Source of the DNA: Peribacillus huizhouensis
Lineage (GTDB): Bacteria > Bacillota > Bacilli > Bacillales > DSM-1321
DNA: 64,000 nt
Assembly: GCF_014138605.1 (NCBI RefSeq)
Contig: NZ_JACJHX010000001.1
Span: forward strand, 186,001-250,000
Reading direction: 5' to 3'
In this document: positions 17,051-27,261 of the stretch, one piece after another
How the letters are laid out: each line of letters starts with the position of its first letter
Numbering within the stretch: position 1 is the first letter of the stretch
The notes under the pieces: generated by a model
Told to the model about the DNA's origin: nothing
The model's input: the letters and a program-made list of their open reading frames with translations, nothing else
Database searches by the model: none
Position numbers and translations under genes: made by a program

Positions 17051-18399
17051 TACAGCACCTTCTTTCTAAAACTAGCAATGAAAAATCCATCACTGCCGAA
17101 ATCCTGTGGAAATACTTGCAATTTATTATCGACGACGAGCGGCTGAACGCTTTCTGGCATTCTGTCTTTTAACGTCAAATCTCTCTCAAAGTCTGGGTGT
17201 TTTTCTAAAAAAAGATTGGCTACTAAATCATTCTCTTCTTGATCGACTGTACATGTACTATAGATGAGGTTGCCACCCTTTTTTACAAGTGGTGCAGCAG
17301 CAATTAAAAGTTGATTTTGGATACTTGAAAGTTTTATTATATCATCTTTTGTTTTCGTATACTTCACATCTGGTTTTCTCCGCATTACTCCTAAACCAGA
17401 GCAAGGAGCATCTACCAGTACTTTGTCAAAACCCTCTTTATTAAATAGTTCCTGAACGTTTCTGCTATCAGATACTTCTGTTTTAATATTTCTTAGTCCC
17501 AACCTTTGAGCTTGCTCTTTAATGAGTTTGACTTTGTGTTCATGAAGATCAATTGCCACTACTTGCCCGGTAGTTAACCCTTCTGCAATATGCGTCGTTT
17601 TTCCGCCAGGAGCTGCACAACAATCAAGTACTATATCATTTCCAGATGCGTCCAATGCATGAGCAACTAGCATTGAACTTTCATCTTGAATGGAGAGAAA
17701 GCCCATTTTATAGCTTTCTGAATGTGCAAGATTTCCTTTTAAGCAGTAAATGGCTTCTTCAAGAATTGGGCTTTTTTCTACATAATAGCCTTCTTCCGTC
17801 AGCATGCTAACTAATTCACTTCTAGAGATTTTCTTAACATTTACTCTCGCTGATTGAACAGGTGCAGTTAAATTTGTTTCACACATGTCAGCTGTTTTTT
17901 CAAAACCGAATTGTTCAATCCATCTCCTTACAAGCCAACTTGGATGACTCGTTTCAATGGCTAGGCGCAAAGCTCTGTCTTCAATTTCTTCAAGTGATCG
18001 TAGGCCTTTTCTCTGTACATTCCGTAGAATCCCATTCACCATTGATGTAATGCCTTTATGCCCTCGTTTTTTTGCAATTTCAACCGCTTCATAAATAATC
18101 GCATGATCGGGTATCTTATCAAGATAAACCATTTGATAAACCGATAAACGCAACAAGTTTATTACCCAGCTAAGCGTCTTTTTTTCATTTTTGATAAAAG
18201 GCTGCAAATAATAATCGAGCGTCATTTTTCTTTGAATCGTTCCGTATGTGATTTCTGTTAGCAAACCGCTATCAGCCGATGATAATTGATGTTTGTTAAT
18301 CATTGAGTTTAACAGCAAGTTGCTATATGCTTGATTCTTTTCAACGGATTCAAGGACATCTAGTGCAATATCCCTTACACCCTTTTTCGTTTGTTTCAT
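17050..18399 (-). CDS. rsmB: 16S rRNA (cytosine-967-C5)-methyltransferase RsmB
   Basis: Methylates C967 of 16S rRNA using SAM. An N-terminal NusB-like RNA-binding domain (about 1-140) is followed by a Rossmann methyltransferase domain with [16 protein letters not shown] (SAM binding), DAPCSGLG and the catalytic [10 protein letters not shown] (Cys383). 449 residues, full length. It is packed tightly between fmt and rlmN. Confidence 0.96.
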   Translation of the reverse strand: MKQTKKGVRDIALDVLESVEKNQAYSNLLLNSMINKHQLSSADSGLLTEITYGTIQRKMTLDYYLQPFIKNEKKTLSWVINLLRLSVYQMVYLDKIPDHAIIYEAVEIAKKRGHKGITSMVNGILRNVQRKGLRSLEEIEDRALRLAIETSHPSWLVRRWIEQFGFEKTADMCETNLTAPVQSARVNVKKISRSELVSMLTEEGYYVEKSPILEEAIYCLKGNLAHSESYKMGFLSIQDESSMLVAHALDASGNDIVLDCCAAPGGKTTHIAEGLTTGQVVAIDLHEHKVKLIKEQAQRLGLRNIKTEVSDSRNVQELFNKEGFDKVLVDAPCSGLGVMRRKPDVKYTKTKDDIIKLSSIQNQLLIAAAPLVKKGGNLIYSTCTVDQEENDLVANLFLEKHPDFERDLTLKDRMPESVQPLVVDNKLQVFPQDFGSDGFFIASFRKKVL

Positions 18400-18400
18400 T

Positions 18401-19348
18401 TTATTCTCCTAACTTTAAGCCAACCCTAATAAATGAGCCCGCTCCGCGTAAATAATCTTTTGCAGACATTTTTTTCTTGCCAGCAGGTTGAAGCTCAATA
18501 ATTAAAATAGCAGTCGTATTCCCGGTACCAACAACAATACCCTCTTCAAGAACATCTATCACTACACCTGGCTGAGCCGGGGTTGTAAGCTGTATTTTTT
18601 TTGTCTTCCATACTTTAAGTGTTTCACCATTTAATAGCGTGTAAGCGACTGGCCAAGGATTTAAGCCGCGAACATGATTATATATGTCTTCACCATTTTT
18701 GTCCCAGTCAATCTTTTCCTGTTCTCGTTTAATATTAGGTGCAAATGTTGCTTCTGCATCATTTTGCTTAACAGGGGTTATTTCATTATTAAATAGTTTA
18801 GGTATAGTATCAGCAAGTAAGTCAGAACCTACTTTACTTAATTTTTCATGTAAAGTTCCAACATTATCTTCTTCTTCAATCTTAATTTCTGCTTGGGTTA
18901 AAATATCTCCAGCATCTAGTTTCTCAGCCATATACATAATGGTAATTCCGGTTTTTTCTTTTCCTTGTAAAATGGAATAATGGATCGGTGCTCCGCCTCG
19001 TAATTCTGGTAAAAGGGAAGCGTGGACATTGATACAGCCATATTCAGGAGCTTCTAACAATTTATTCGGAAGAATTTGGCCAAAAGCGGCTGTGATAATT
19101 AAATCCGGTTTTAATGCAAGGATTTCTTCTAATGACTCTTCATTGCGGATTTTTTCAGGCTGATAAACAGGGATTCCTTGTTTCACTGCTTCTATCTTCA
19201 CAGGTGGAGGAGTCATTACTTTTTTTCTTCCTACTGGTCGGTCTGGCTGGGTAACAACAGCAATTACATCATAACCTTCTTTAATTACCCGCTGCAGCAC
19301 AGGAACGGAGAAATCCGGTGTTCCCATAAAAATAATTTTTTTCGTCAT
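18401..19348 (-). CDS. fmt: Methionyl-tRNA formyltransferase
   Basis: Formylates initiator Met-tRNA. The N-terminal domain (about 1-190) has the [10 protein letters not shown] start and the hallmark [15 protein letters not shown] containing the catalytic His. A C-terminal OB-fold domain binds tRNA. 315 residues. The ATG overlaps the def stop (TAATG), coupling formylation with deformylation. Confidence 0.97.
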   Translation of the reverse strand: MTKKIIFMGTPDFSVPVLQRVIKEGYDVIAVVTQPDRPVGRKKVMTPPPVKIEAVKQGIPVYQPEKIRNEESLEEILALKPDLIITAAFGQILPNKLLEAPEYGCINVHASLLPELRGGAPIHYSILQGKEKTGITIMYMAEKLDAGDILTQAEIKIEEEDNVGTLHEKLSKVGSDLLADTIPKLFNNEITPVKQNDAEATFAPNIKREQEKIDWDKNGEDIYNHVRGLNPWPVAYTLLNGETLKVWKTKKIQLTTPAQPGVVIDVLEEGIVVGTGNTTAILIIELQPAGKKKMSAKDYLRGAGSFIRVGLKLGE

Positions 19349-19830
19349 TACGCTTCCTCCTTTTCCAGTTCCTCTTCCGTTAGATAACGGCTGACTTTAG
19401 TTGTAAAGAGCACACCGTGTAAATGGTCGATTTCATGGAGAATTGCTCGAGCAAGAAAGTCTTTAGCTTCTAATTCGTAAAAACCACCTTTACGATTTTG
19501 AGCTCTGATTTTCACTTTATATGGACGTTCAACTTCTCCATATAAATCCGGAAAACTTAAACATCCTTCAGGACCCGTTTGGTTTCCATCGACCTCTAAA
19601 ATAACTGGATTAATCATTTCTATTGTTCCGTGATGATCGTCAATATCAACAACGGCAATTTGTTTCTTCACACCGATTTGCGGAGCGGCTAGACCTACCC
19701 CATCCGCTTCAATCATTGTGTCATACATATTTGTTAACAGCTTAGCCAATTTTTTATCAAAATCTGTTACTTTTTCACATTCTTGTTCTAAAATTTCATT
19801 TGGATACAAAACAATCGGTAAAATAGTCAA
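19348..19830 (-). CDS. def: Peptide deformylase
   Basis: Removes the formyl group from new proteins; a metal enzyme. The three family motifs are present: [18 protein letters not shown] (metal Cys) and HEIDHLHG (two metal His and catalytic Glu). 160 residues. The start is TTG at 19830; an AGGAGG site lies about 11 bases upstream, a rather long spacing. Immediately upstream of that site begins a full copy of the 320-bp structured repeat, so the promoter or leader context of def differs from B. subtilis. Confidence 0.95.
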   Translation of the reverse strand: MTILPIVLYPNEILEQECEKVTDFDKKLAKLLTNMYDTMIEADGVGLAAPQIGVKKQIAVVDIDDHHGTIEMINPVILEVDGNQTGPEGCLSFPDLYGEVERPYKVKIRAQNRKGGFYELEAKDFLARAILHEIDHLHGVLFTTKVSRYLTEEELEKEEA

Positions 19831-19847
19831 AACTTATAATTCCTCCT

Positions 19848-20169
19848 ATAAAGTGAAACTTCAATCAGTGGGGTTTTTCTTCACCCCCACTGATTGTTAG
19901 TCCCGTTCTACTACGCTTTATCTCCGCTACCGCGTAGATAAAGCGATACTACGAACCCGAATTAATGAATCACAGACTAAGTGCGCCGCGTCCTCATGTC
20001 TTCGTCTGTGTGACCCACATCCAGTGGGCATCAACTATACCTTTGAAGATTGCAGGTAAGTTTCACAGTATCTCACCAATCGGGCTTTTACGGGCAGTTA
20101 TCCCCTACCTACGTTTCCTCGACTCCTCTATGCCTTAAGGTGGTGGTTACTGCCCGTTAAAGCGGGATA
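19848..20169 (+). repeat. Structured intergenic repeat, full-length copy A
   Basis: 322-bp non-coding element filling the priA-def gap. Domain 1: the 5' end ATAAAGTGAAACTT (19848-19861) pairs with AAGTTTCACAGTAT (20058-20071), enclosing hairpins AATCAGTGGGG/CCCCACTGATT (19863-19895), CTTTATCT/AGATAAAG, TCACAGAC/GTCTGTGTGA and CCCAC/GTGGG. Domain 2: ATCGGGCTTTTACGGGCAGT (from 20079) pairs with ACTGCCCGTTAAAGCGGGAT (to 20168). No meaningful ORF. It is homologous end to end to copy B at 24252-24573. The family is not one I can name. It could be an untranslated RNA or a MITE-like element. Confidence 0.8.
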
Positions 20170-20186
20170 GAAAAACACGGTTGATT

Positions 20187-22598
20187 CTACATCATCATTT
20201 GTGGATTTAAATCAATCGAAATATTCAAATGTTGTTGTGCGAGTTCCTGCTGATAATGATCAATAATTGTTTTAAAACATTGTCGGAGCTTTGGTTCCCG
20301 TTTGTATTTTATCAGACATTGATAGCGATATCTATTGTTAATCCGGCTAATGGGCGATGCCGATGGTCCAAGTATTAATGCTCCTTCGCTTAAACCATTT
20401 CTCATAAAGGTTGATATTTTTTCAGTTACTGAAACAGCGGTCATTAAGTCTTCATGAGAAACGGTAACGAGGGCGATATAATAATAAGGCGGATAGTGAT
20501 TGGTCCTTCTTATTATCATCTCTCTAAGATAAAAGGTGTTATAATCCTGCTGACCTGATAACTCAATGCTGTAATGCTCAGGCGTGTATGTTTGAATGAC
20601 AACTTCTCCTGTCAATTCATGGCGGCCCGCTCGTCCTGACACTTGAGTTAATAATTGAAAGGTCTTTTCTGAGGAACGAAAATCGGGTAGATGTAGCATC
20701 GTGTCAGCTGACAAAACACCGACTAAGGTAATATTAGGAAAATCTAATCCTTTTGCAATCATCTGTGTACCTAAAAGGATATCTGCCTTACCTTCCCCAA
20801 ATGCCTGCAGGAGGCGCTCATGCGACCCTTTCCTAGTCGTCGTATCGACATCCATTCGAATCACTTTGGCTTCGGGCAATATTTTCGCCAATTCCTCTTC
20901 AACTTTCTGAGTACCTGTACCAAAGAAGCGAATATGCTCACTTTCACATTCTGGACAAGCAGCTAACATGGATTCCTCATGTCCGCAATAATGGCATTTT
21001 AATGAATGATTCGATCGGTGATACGTAAGTGAAATTTCACAGTTTGGACAATTCGCTACATATCCACAACTTCTACACATCACGAAAGAAGAATGACCTC
21101 TTTTATTTAGCATTAAAACGGTTTGTTGTTTTTTTTCTAAACGATCTTGAAGCTTCGTAAATAAAATTTGAGAAAACATTGATCTGTTGCCGTTACGCAA
21201 TTCTTCTCGCATATCAACGATTTCTACTGCAGGAAGTGCATGATCATTCATCCGTTTACTTAAGGTAAGAAGTTTGTAAACATTTTTTTGCGCTCTTGCA
21301 AATGATTCAAGTGTCGGTGTCGCGCTGCCAAGGATGACCGAACAATTATGGAATTTTGCCCTTTGTATAGCTACATCTCTCGCATGGTATCGAACGGTTT
21401 CTTCTTGTTTATAACTGGATTCATGCTCTTCATCGATAATAATGATGCCCAGATTTTCAAACGGAGCAAATACGGCAGAACGAGCGCCGACCACGACTTT
21501 TACCTCTTTACGGTGAATCTTTCTCCATTCATCGTATTTCTCACCAATGGATAAGCCACTGTGCATAACGGCAACTTGTTCACCAAACCGCTCCTTAAAT
21601 CGTTTTACTGTTTGTGGAGTTAATGAAATTTCGGGTACGAGCATGATTGCCTCGCCGCCTTTTTTTATCACATCGTCAATCGCTTGTAAATAAATTTCTG
21701 TCTTTCCACTGCCGGTAACCCCATATAATAAAAAAACATCATGACGATCATTCTTTATCGATTCCTTAATCGGAGCAATAGCTATTGCTTGTTCGTCCGT
21801 TAATTTGAAAAATGGTTTCTTTGCAAATGTTCGATTTTCATAAGGATCACGATACACTTCTTCATTGGATTCCACTAAAATCTCTTTATCAATGAGCGCC
21901 TTCACCGTGCCATTAGATGCATGTGTAATATCTAATAATTCCTTAAGCAATACCTTTTTTGGCGTTTCAATGAAAAAATCCAAGATATCATGCTGCTTCT
22001 TTGCTGTTTTTGGAAGTGATTTCTTTACCTGTATTAAACCTTCCTTGTTCAATGCAGGTATGATCATTCGCATCGTTTTTTTATTATTTCTGTTTTTCAC
22101 ATAATAAAGAACTTCTAGGTGTCCATTTCGAACCTCTTTTTGGAAAAGCGAGGCCTTATCACCTTCTATGACCTCCTTCCAGGAAAGAGCGTCTTTATTC
22201 TCCATCATTTGTAAAATGATTGGATGAACCTGATTTCTTTTTTGATCATTTATTTTAATGATTTTTTCGTATTTCGCTTTCATTGCAGATGGAAGCATAG
22301 CTTGAAAAGCGGAAATCTTATAGCATAGTGTCTCTTCTGTTAACCAATCTCCTAAAGCAAGTAGTTCATCATTTAAAACAGGATCAATATCCATCGGTTC
22401 TTTAATAGACCTAAGTTTTTTCCATTGGCTTTTTTCTTTCAAGCTAGTTACAAATCCTTGAACCATTCTTGGACCGAATGGAACTATGACTCGCATACCA
22501 GGCTGAATGATATGAACCCATTTATCTGGAATCATATAATCAAATTCACGGTCTGTTTGCTTTGCAGGGACGTCAACAATGACAGTTGCTATGTTCAT
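20187..22598 (-). CDS. priA: Primosomal protein N', replication restart helicase PriA
   Basis: Recognises stalled forks and reloads the replicative helicase. 803 residues: N-terminal DNA-binding domain, helicase core with GVTGSGKTEIYL (Walker A) and DEEHESSYK (DEAH-type box II), zinc-binding cysteines in CRSCGYVANCPNCE and CHYCGH...CPEC, and helicase motifs V/VI (GTQMIAKGLDFPN, QVSGRAGR). It starts 6 bp after coaBC. Confidence 0.97.
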   Translation of the reverse strand: MNIATVIVDVPAKQTDREFDYMIPDKWVHIIQPGMRVIVPFGPRMVQGFVTSLKEKSQWKKLRSIKEPMDIDPVLNDELLALGDWLTEETLCYKISAFQAMLPSAMKAKYEKIIKINDQKRNQVHPIILQMMENKDALSWKEVIEGDKASLFQKEVRNGHLEVLYYVKNRNNKKTMRMIIPALNKEGLIQVKKSLPKTAKKQHDILDFFIETPKKVLLKELLDITHASNGTVKALIDKEILVESNEEVYRDPYENRTFAKKPFFKLTDEQAIAIAPIKESIKNDRHDVFLLYGVTGSGKTEIYLQAIDDVIKKGGEAIMLVPEISLTPQTVKRFKERFGEQVAVMHSGLSIGEKYDEWRKIHRKEVKVVVGARSAVFAPFENLGIIIIDEEHESSYKQEETVRYHARDVAIQRAKFHNCSVILGSATPTLESFARAQKNVYKLLTLSKRMNDHALPAVEIVDMREELRNGNRSMFSQILFTKLQDRLEKKQQTVLMLNKRGHSSFVMCRSCGYVANCPNCEISLTYHRSNHSLKCHYCGHEESMLAACPECESEHIRFFGTGTQKVEEELAKILPEAKVIRMDVDTTTRKGSHERLLQAFGEGKADILLGTQMIAKGLDFPNITLVGVLSADTMLHLPDFRSSEKTFQLLTQVSGRAGRHELTGEVVIQTYTPEHYSIELSGQQDYNTFYLREMIIRRTNHYPPYYYIALVTVSHEDLMTAVSVTEKISTFMRNGLSEGALILGPSASPISRINNRYRYQCLIKYKREPKLRQCFKTIIDHYQQELAQQHLNISIDLNPQMMM

Positions 22599-22604
22599 GT
22601 AACA

Positions 22605-23813
22605 TCATTCCTTTTTCAACATCTCCACAACTTCTAACAAGACTGCTTTAGCTGTTTCAGCCTTACTCATTAAAGGAAGTTCAAGATTAGTTCCGTCTTT
22701 TTTAAAAATCGTGACAATGTTTGTATCATGACCAAACCCCGCACCTTCGCTTGTTACATTATTAGCTACAATCATATCAGCATTTTTTCTTTGCAGTTTC
22801 CCTACCGCATACTCTTTGAGATTGTCTGTTTCTGCTGCAAAGCCGACCAAAATTTGCTTTGTTTTTTTCTTACCAAGCTCTAGCAAAATATCTTTCGTTC
22901 GTTCTAATTCAATAACACTATCCCCTGGTTGTTTCTTCATTTTTTTCGAATGAATAAATTTAGGTGTATAGTCACTAACGGCGGCTGATTTAATAACTAC
23001 ATCTGCCTCTTTATAAACTTTCATCACTTGTTCGTACATTTCTGAAGCAGTCTCAACCTGTACTGTTTCCGCTTTTTGGGGAGGCAGTATTGAAACAGGT
23101 CCAGAGATCAATTTAACCTCCGCACCTAAAGCAAGGGCTTGTTCAGCAAGAGCATAGCCCATTTTTCCGGTCGATAGATTCGTAATATATCGTACTGGAT
23201 CAATATGTTCTCTTGTAGGTCCTGCTGTTATGACAATCTGTTTACCACTCAATGGTAATACTTTCGTTGTTTTTGAAAAAAATGCTGAAAGTTGTTCAAC
23301 AATCGTTTCAGGTTCTTCTAAACGCCCCTTTCCTGTATAGCCACATGCTAAATATCCCTCTGATGGTTCAATGAACGAATAGCCATAGTTTTTCAAGGTT
23401 GCCATGTTTTTCTGAACAGCTGGATGGGCATACATATGAACATTCATCGCTGGAGCAATCCAGACAGGTGCAACAGTTGCTAATAATGTCGTTGAAATCA
23501 TATTATCAGCTATTCCATTTGCAATCTTTCCAATTATATTAGCTGTTGCAGGAGCAATTAATATCACGTCCGCCCAATCAGCCAAATCAATATGGGCAAT
23601 AACTGCTGAATTTTTTTCATCAAATGTATCTATATATACATCATGCCGTGACAAAGCTTGGAACGTTAGCGGAGTCACAAATTTTCCCGCTGATTCACTC
23701 ATCATCACCTTCACTTGTGCACCTTGCTGAGTTAGTTTACTCGTTAGTGCAGCAGCCTTAAAAACCGCAATCCCACCAGTTACACAAAGAAGGATCTTTT
23801 TATTAGTAAGCAT
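22605..23813 (-). CDS. coaBC: Coenzyme A biosynthesis bifunctional protein CoaBC (Dfp)
   Basis: Joins cysteine to 4'-phosphopantothenate and decarboxylates the product, giving phosphopantetheine. The N-terminal CoaC flavoprotein half holds GGIAVFKAA, the APATANI motif and PAMNVHMY. The C-terminal CoaB synthetase half starts near ITAGPTREHIDPVRYITN and contains KSAAVSDYTP. I chose the ATG at 23813 (MLTNKK, 402 residues), which follows a GGGGGG-type site and matches relatives. A 21-residue longer frame is unlikely. Confidence 0.95.
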   Translation of the reverse strand: MLTNKKILLCVTGGIAVFKAAALTSKLTQQGAQVKVMMSESAGKFVTPLTFQALSRHDVYIDTFDEKNSAVIAHIDLADWADVILIAPATANIIGKIANGIADNMISTTLLATVAPVWIAPAMNVHMYAHPAVQKNMATLKNYGYSFIEPSEGYLACGYTGKGRLEEPETIVEQLSAFFSKTTKVLPLSGKQIVITAGPTREHIDPVRYITNLSTGKMGYALAEQALALGAEVKLISGPVSILPPQKAETVQVETASEMYEQVMKVYKEADVVIKSAAVSDYTPKFIHSKKMKKQPGDSVIELERTKDILLELGKKKTKQILVGFAAETDNLKEYAVGKLQRKNADMIVANNVTSEGAGFGHDTNIVTIFKKDGTNLELPLMSKAETAKAVLLEVVEMLKKE

Positions 23814-23876
23814 ACTATTTCCCCCCAACACTTGTTCTTTTTTCATTATGAAGGATAACATTAAAAGTGCAAGCAC

Positions 23877-24251
23877 CTTGTTTAAGGTTGAACCGCATAG
23901 TTAATTATGGACTAATCCCTAAACCAATCTGCTATACAATCTGCAGGACTTAACAAAGCTGCTTTGCTGAATAGGAGTTGTTCATGTCCCAATCTAATTG
24001 CTAAGCTCTTATCTCAAAAAAGTTGACTACTTGAGCTGGAATACTCACCGAAACATTCACCCTTATCTAACCAATCAAAGATTTTACTTAAAGCGAGGCG
24101 ATTGCCGTGTCGGGATTTGCATACATTAGTTTGCCACATTGTATCAGAGCTTATGAACTTGTGAGGGTTTTATAACCGTAGCTAGATTGAGTAGTAATCG
24201 CTCCTATTTTTCTTGATTCTCTAACAAACATCATGTACACATTGTTGTTTA
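23877..24251. other. Unexplained non-coding stretch between rpoZ and coaBC
   Basis: About 370 bp without a recognised gene. The only open frame of note is 24014-24139 on the minus strand (41 codons, starting MWQTNVCKSRHGNRLALSKI), with no ribosome binding site that I can see and no family I recognise. It may be a decayed gene or transposon fragment. It ends at the border of repeat copy B. Confidence 0.4.
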
Positions 24252-24573
24252 TACCGTAATAACGGCAGTCCAGTCCCCCACCTCAAGGCTTAAAGGAACC
24301 AAGGAAGCGTAGGTGGGGATAACTGGCAGTAAAAGCCCGATTGGTGAGATACAGTGAAACTTGCCTTTGTGGTTTTCAAAGGGATAGTTGAGGCCATCAG
24401 GATGTGGGTCACACAAACAGTAGACTAAAGGACGGGACACACTTAGTCTGTGATACAGCGGACCCTAGTTCGTACTATCGATTGATCGAAGCGCGTGCTT
24501 CGATCTTAGCGACAGTACGACGGGACTAACAATCAGTATGGATGGAGCCCCACTGATTTAAGTTTCACTTTAT
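24252..24573 (-). repeat. Structured intergenic repeat, full-length copy B
   Basis: 322 bp, same length as copy A but in the opposite orientation: the family 5' end ATAAAGTGAAACTT is at 24573 reading down. It shares the blocks ACTGATTGTTAGTCCCGT, TCACAGACTAAGTG, GTGTGACCCACATCC and TATCTCACCAATCGGGCTTT with copy A. Its second hairpin is GATCGAAGC/GCTTCGATC, where copy A has CTTTATCT/AGATAAAG: the sequence changed but pairing was kept. Non-coding. Confidence 0.8.
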
Positions 24574-24595
24574 TTAAGATGAATAGAATGCAAGA

Positions 24596-24657
24596 AAGGG
24601 CCGGACTTCCAAATCAATAGCTTCATCTGCCATTGTTCTGAGAAAGTCTGACCCTTG
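24596..24657 (-). terminator. Likely terminator after rpoZ (GGTCTGACC family)
   Basis: Minus-strand arms AAGGGTCAGACTT and AAGTCCGGCCCTTTCTT enclose about 35 bases and end in a T-rich tract. Located 57 bp after the rpoZ stop. The arms share the GGGTCAGAC core found in other terminators in this window. Confidence 0.5.
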
Positions 24658-24713
24658 TCTGTCAAAAGTTACCATCCAGCCAAAAGCTGTTTTTGCTTTC
24701 TTACAATTAATAC

Positions 24714-24920
24714 TTACTTTTCTTCATATTGGTTATCATACGATAAATTACCTGAATGAATTTCTTCCAGAGCACGACCCACTGATTTATAAGACACAGG
24801 CTTTTCGATTCTGCAATCATTTTTAATTTGCATTTGTCTTGCACGTTTAGCCGCAACGGATACAAGTGAATATTTAGAATCAATTTTCAGTAATAATGAG
24901 TCGATAGATGGATATAGCAT
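24714..24920 (-). CDS. rpoZ: RNA polymerase omega subunit
   Basis: Small subunit that stabilises beta' in RNA polymerase. The 68-residue protein starts [20 protein letters not shown] and has the conserved AAKRARQM segment and the K-P-V-S-x-A/S-x-x-E core ([18 protein letters not shown]). It follows gmk by 3 bp, the conserved arrangement. Confidence 0.97.
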   Translation of the reverse strand: MLYPSIDSLLLKIDSKYSLVSVAAKRARQMQIKNDCRIEKPVSYKSVGRALEEIHSGNLSYDNQYEEK

Positions 24921-24923
24921 AAT

Positions 24924-25547
<624 letters not shown>

Positions 25548-25811
25548 TTACCCCTCTTCTACACTTTCATCCCGGTCATGAAGACGGGCTGCAACCGTTT
25601 CAGGCTGGACGGCAGACAAAATAACATGATCACTGTCAGTAATGATTACCGCCCGCGTTCTTCTACCGTAAGTAGCATCTATTAGTGAACCTCGATCACG
25701 TGCATCTTGGATAATTCGTTTGATTGGAGCCGATTCCGGACTCACGATTGATACTATACGATTAGCCGAAACAATATTTCCAAAACCAATATTTATGAGC
25801 TTTATAGACAT
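25548..25811 (-). CDS. remA: RemA, regulator of extracellular matrix genes (DUF370)
   Basis: DNA-binding protein needed for biofilm matrix gene activation in B. subtilis; it forms ring-shaped oligomers. The 87 residues ([20 protein letters not shown] start, [20 protein letters not shown] core) are nearly invariant in Bacillus. It sits between the YicC-family gene and gmk, as usual. Confidence 0.96.
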   Translation of the reverse strand: MSIKLINIGFGNIVSANRIVSIVSPESAPIKRIIQDARDRGSLIDATYGRRTRAVIITDSDHVILSAVQPETVAARLHDRDESVEEG

Positions 25812-25864
25812 TTTCGTCCCCCATCCATATCTAGTGTCGCCTCAATCAAAAGAACATAAACAGA

Positions 25865-26740
25865 CTACTCGATATTTTGAACTTGTTCTTTCATTTTTTC
25901 AAGTAAACTTTTCATTTCGACTACATTTTTAGTTATAGTTGAATCATTTGCCTTCGATCCTATCGTATTTACTTCACGATTCATTTCCTGTACAAGAAAA
26001 TCAAGTTTTCGTCCGATAGGTTCTTTGTGCTCAAGTGCGTTTAAAAATTGAATTTTATGGCTTTCAAGCCTGGTTAACTCCTCATTAATATCCGCTTTAT
26101 CAGCAAAAATAGCTACTTCAGTCAATAGTCTACTTTCTTCTACAAGCCCATTAGTAAAATCATTTAGCTTTTGGGCGAGACGTTCACGATACTGATAGCT
26201 AACTGAGGGTGCATATTGTTTTAATTCATCCACTACAACTTGAAATTTTCCAAGTTGTTCCTGCAAATCATTATACAGCTCTATCCCTTCCTGAAGTCTC
26301 ATTTCTTTTAGATTTTCAAGAGCTTCCATAAAGGCGGCAAATAGGACGGTCTCCATATCCTTATTTTCAGTTGGTTCCTCTTCGACTGACAACAGTTCTT
26401 CCAGTTGAAGTACCTCATGAAGGGTTACAGATGTATCAAGTTGATATTTTTCCTTCATTTGATTCATCAATGAAAAAAATTGATTAGTCAGCTCCCAATC
26501 TACCATAAGTTTCTTAGAAACAAGTCCTTCACCAATAACGGTGATAAATATTTCTGCACGGCCTCTTCTTATGCATTCATTCGCTTTTTTCTTTAATTTA
26601 TCTTCAAGCACTAGAAGCTGGCGTGGTAGGCGAATCACGAATTCACAAAAACGATGGTTAACGGTTTTCATTTCTACCGTAACCTTAATTTTATCTTGTT
26701 CAGCTTTTCCTCTTCCATAACCGGTCATACTGACTACCAT
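25865..26740 (-). CDS. yloC: YicC/YloC family protein, putative endoribonuclease
   Basis: Member of the YicC family, for which E. coli YicC has been linked to RNA turnover; the Bacillus role is not settled. The 291 residues begin with the hallmark MTGYGR (MVVSMTGYGRGKAEQ), contain EMKTVNHRFCE and end with the conserved GRKLDFLVQEMNREVNTIGSK region. An AGGAAGTG site precedes the ATG. First gene of the yloC-remA-gmk-rpoZ group. Confidence 0.92.
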   Translation of the reverse strand: MVVSMTGYGRGKAEQDKIKVTVEMKTVNHRFCEFVIRLPRQLLVLEDKLKKKANECIRRGRAEIFITVIGEGLVSKKLMVDWELTNQFFSLMNQMKEKYQLDTSVTLHEVLQLEELLSVEEEPTENKDMETVLFAAFMEALENLKEMRLQEGIELYNDLQEQLGKFQVVVDELKQYAPSVSYQYRERLAQKLNDFTNGLVEESRLLTEVAIFADKADINEELTRLESHKIQFLNALEHKEPIGRKLDFLVQEMNREVNTIGSKANDSTITKNVVEMKSLLEKMKEQVQNIE

Positions 26741-26851
26741 AGCATCACTTCCTATTTAACAAAATAATAGATGATAACAATCGAAAGGGCCGCCATTGGT
26801 TCATGTTGAACAGTTAATATATACGTCAATCAAGATTAGTCATCCTTATAG

Positions 26852-26996
26852 TGGATGTTCAAAAAGAATGGTAAAAATAGCTTGTGAATTACAGCAAAGC
26901 TCCGTCTCTTCAGTCTCACGTATGAATGCATACGCAAAGGTCTAGAGATGATCAGCTTCTCGGCTCTTTTTATCCTCCTTTTTGAACACGCACTTA
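26852..26996 (+). repeat. TGTTCAAAAAG-bounded intergenic element, copy R1
   Basis: About 145 bp with 11-bp terminal inverted repeats TGTTCAAAAAG (26856-26866) and CTTTTTGAACA (26978-26988). The right part, CTCGGCTCTTTTTATCCTCC then the terminal repeat and CGCACTTA, is almost identical to copy R2 near pyrP. No ORF. The interior differs between copies. It looks like a MITE or a Bacillaceae intergenic repeat. Confidence 0.75.
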
Positions 26997-27040
26997 TATG
27001 TGCATATGTAATTTGGTATGGTCGTCATATAATCTATTCA

Positions 27041-27077
27041 AATTAAAAAGGTAATAGAGACAGACTCTACTACCTTA
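27041..27077 (-). terminator. Rho-independent terminator of the Ca2+-ATPase gene
   Basis: Minus-strand AAGGTAGTAGAG ... CTCTATTACCTT hairpin with a T-rich tail (TTTTTAATT), about 185 bp after the ATPase stop. The sequence between stop and hairpin shows no gene. Confidence 0.7.
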
Positions 27078-27261
27078 GTGATTATAACACAGTTTCCCCC
27101 GGTTTAACAGGCTGTAAAACCATTCACTACAATTTTTATAAGTAGATAAAAGTTTTGTTTTTGTAAATTTCCCAGCTCATAAAAACCCTATTATTCATGA
27201 ACTCAGAATATAAATGTATTTCTTCTTTTCTCTAGCCGACTCTCAAAAACTACACTCTACA

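Noticed and set aside
24249-24440. 63-codon minus-strand ORF
   Set aside because: Lies wholly within repeat copy B and follows its palindromes; no ribosome binding site and not conserved in copy A.
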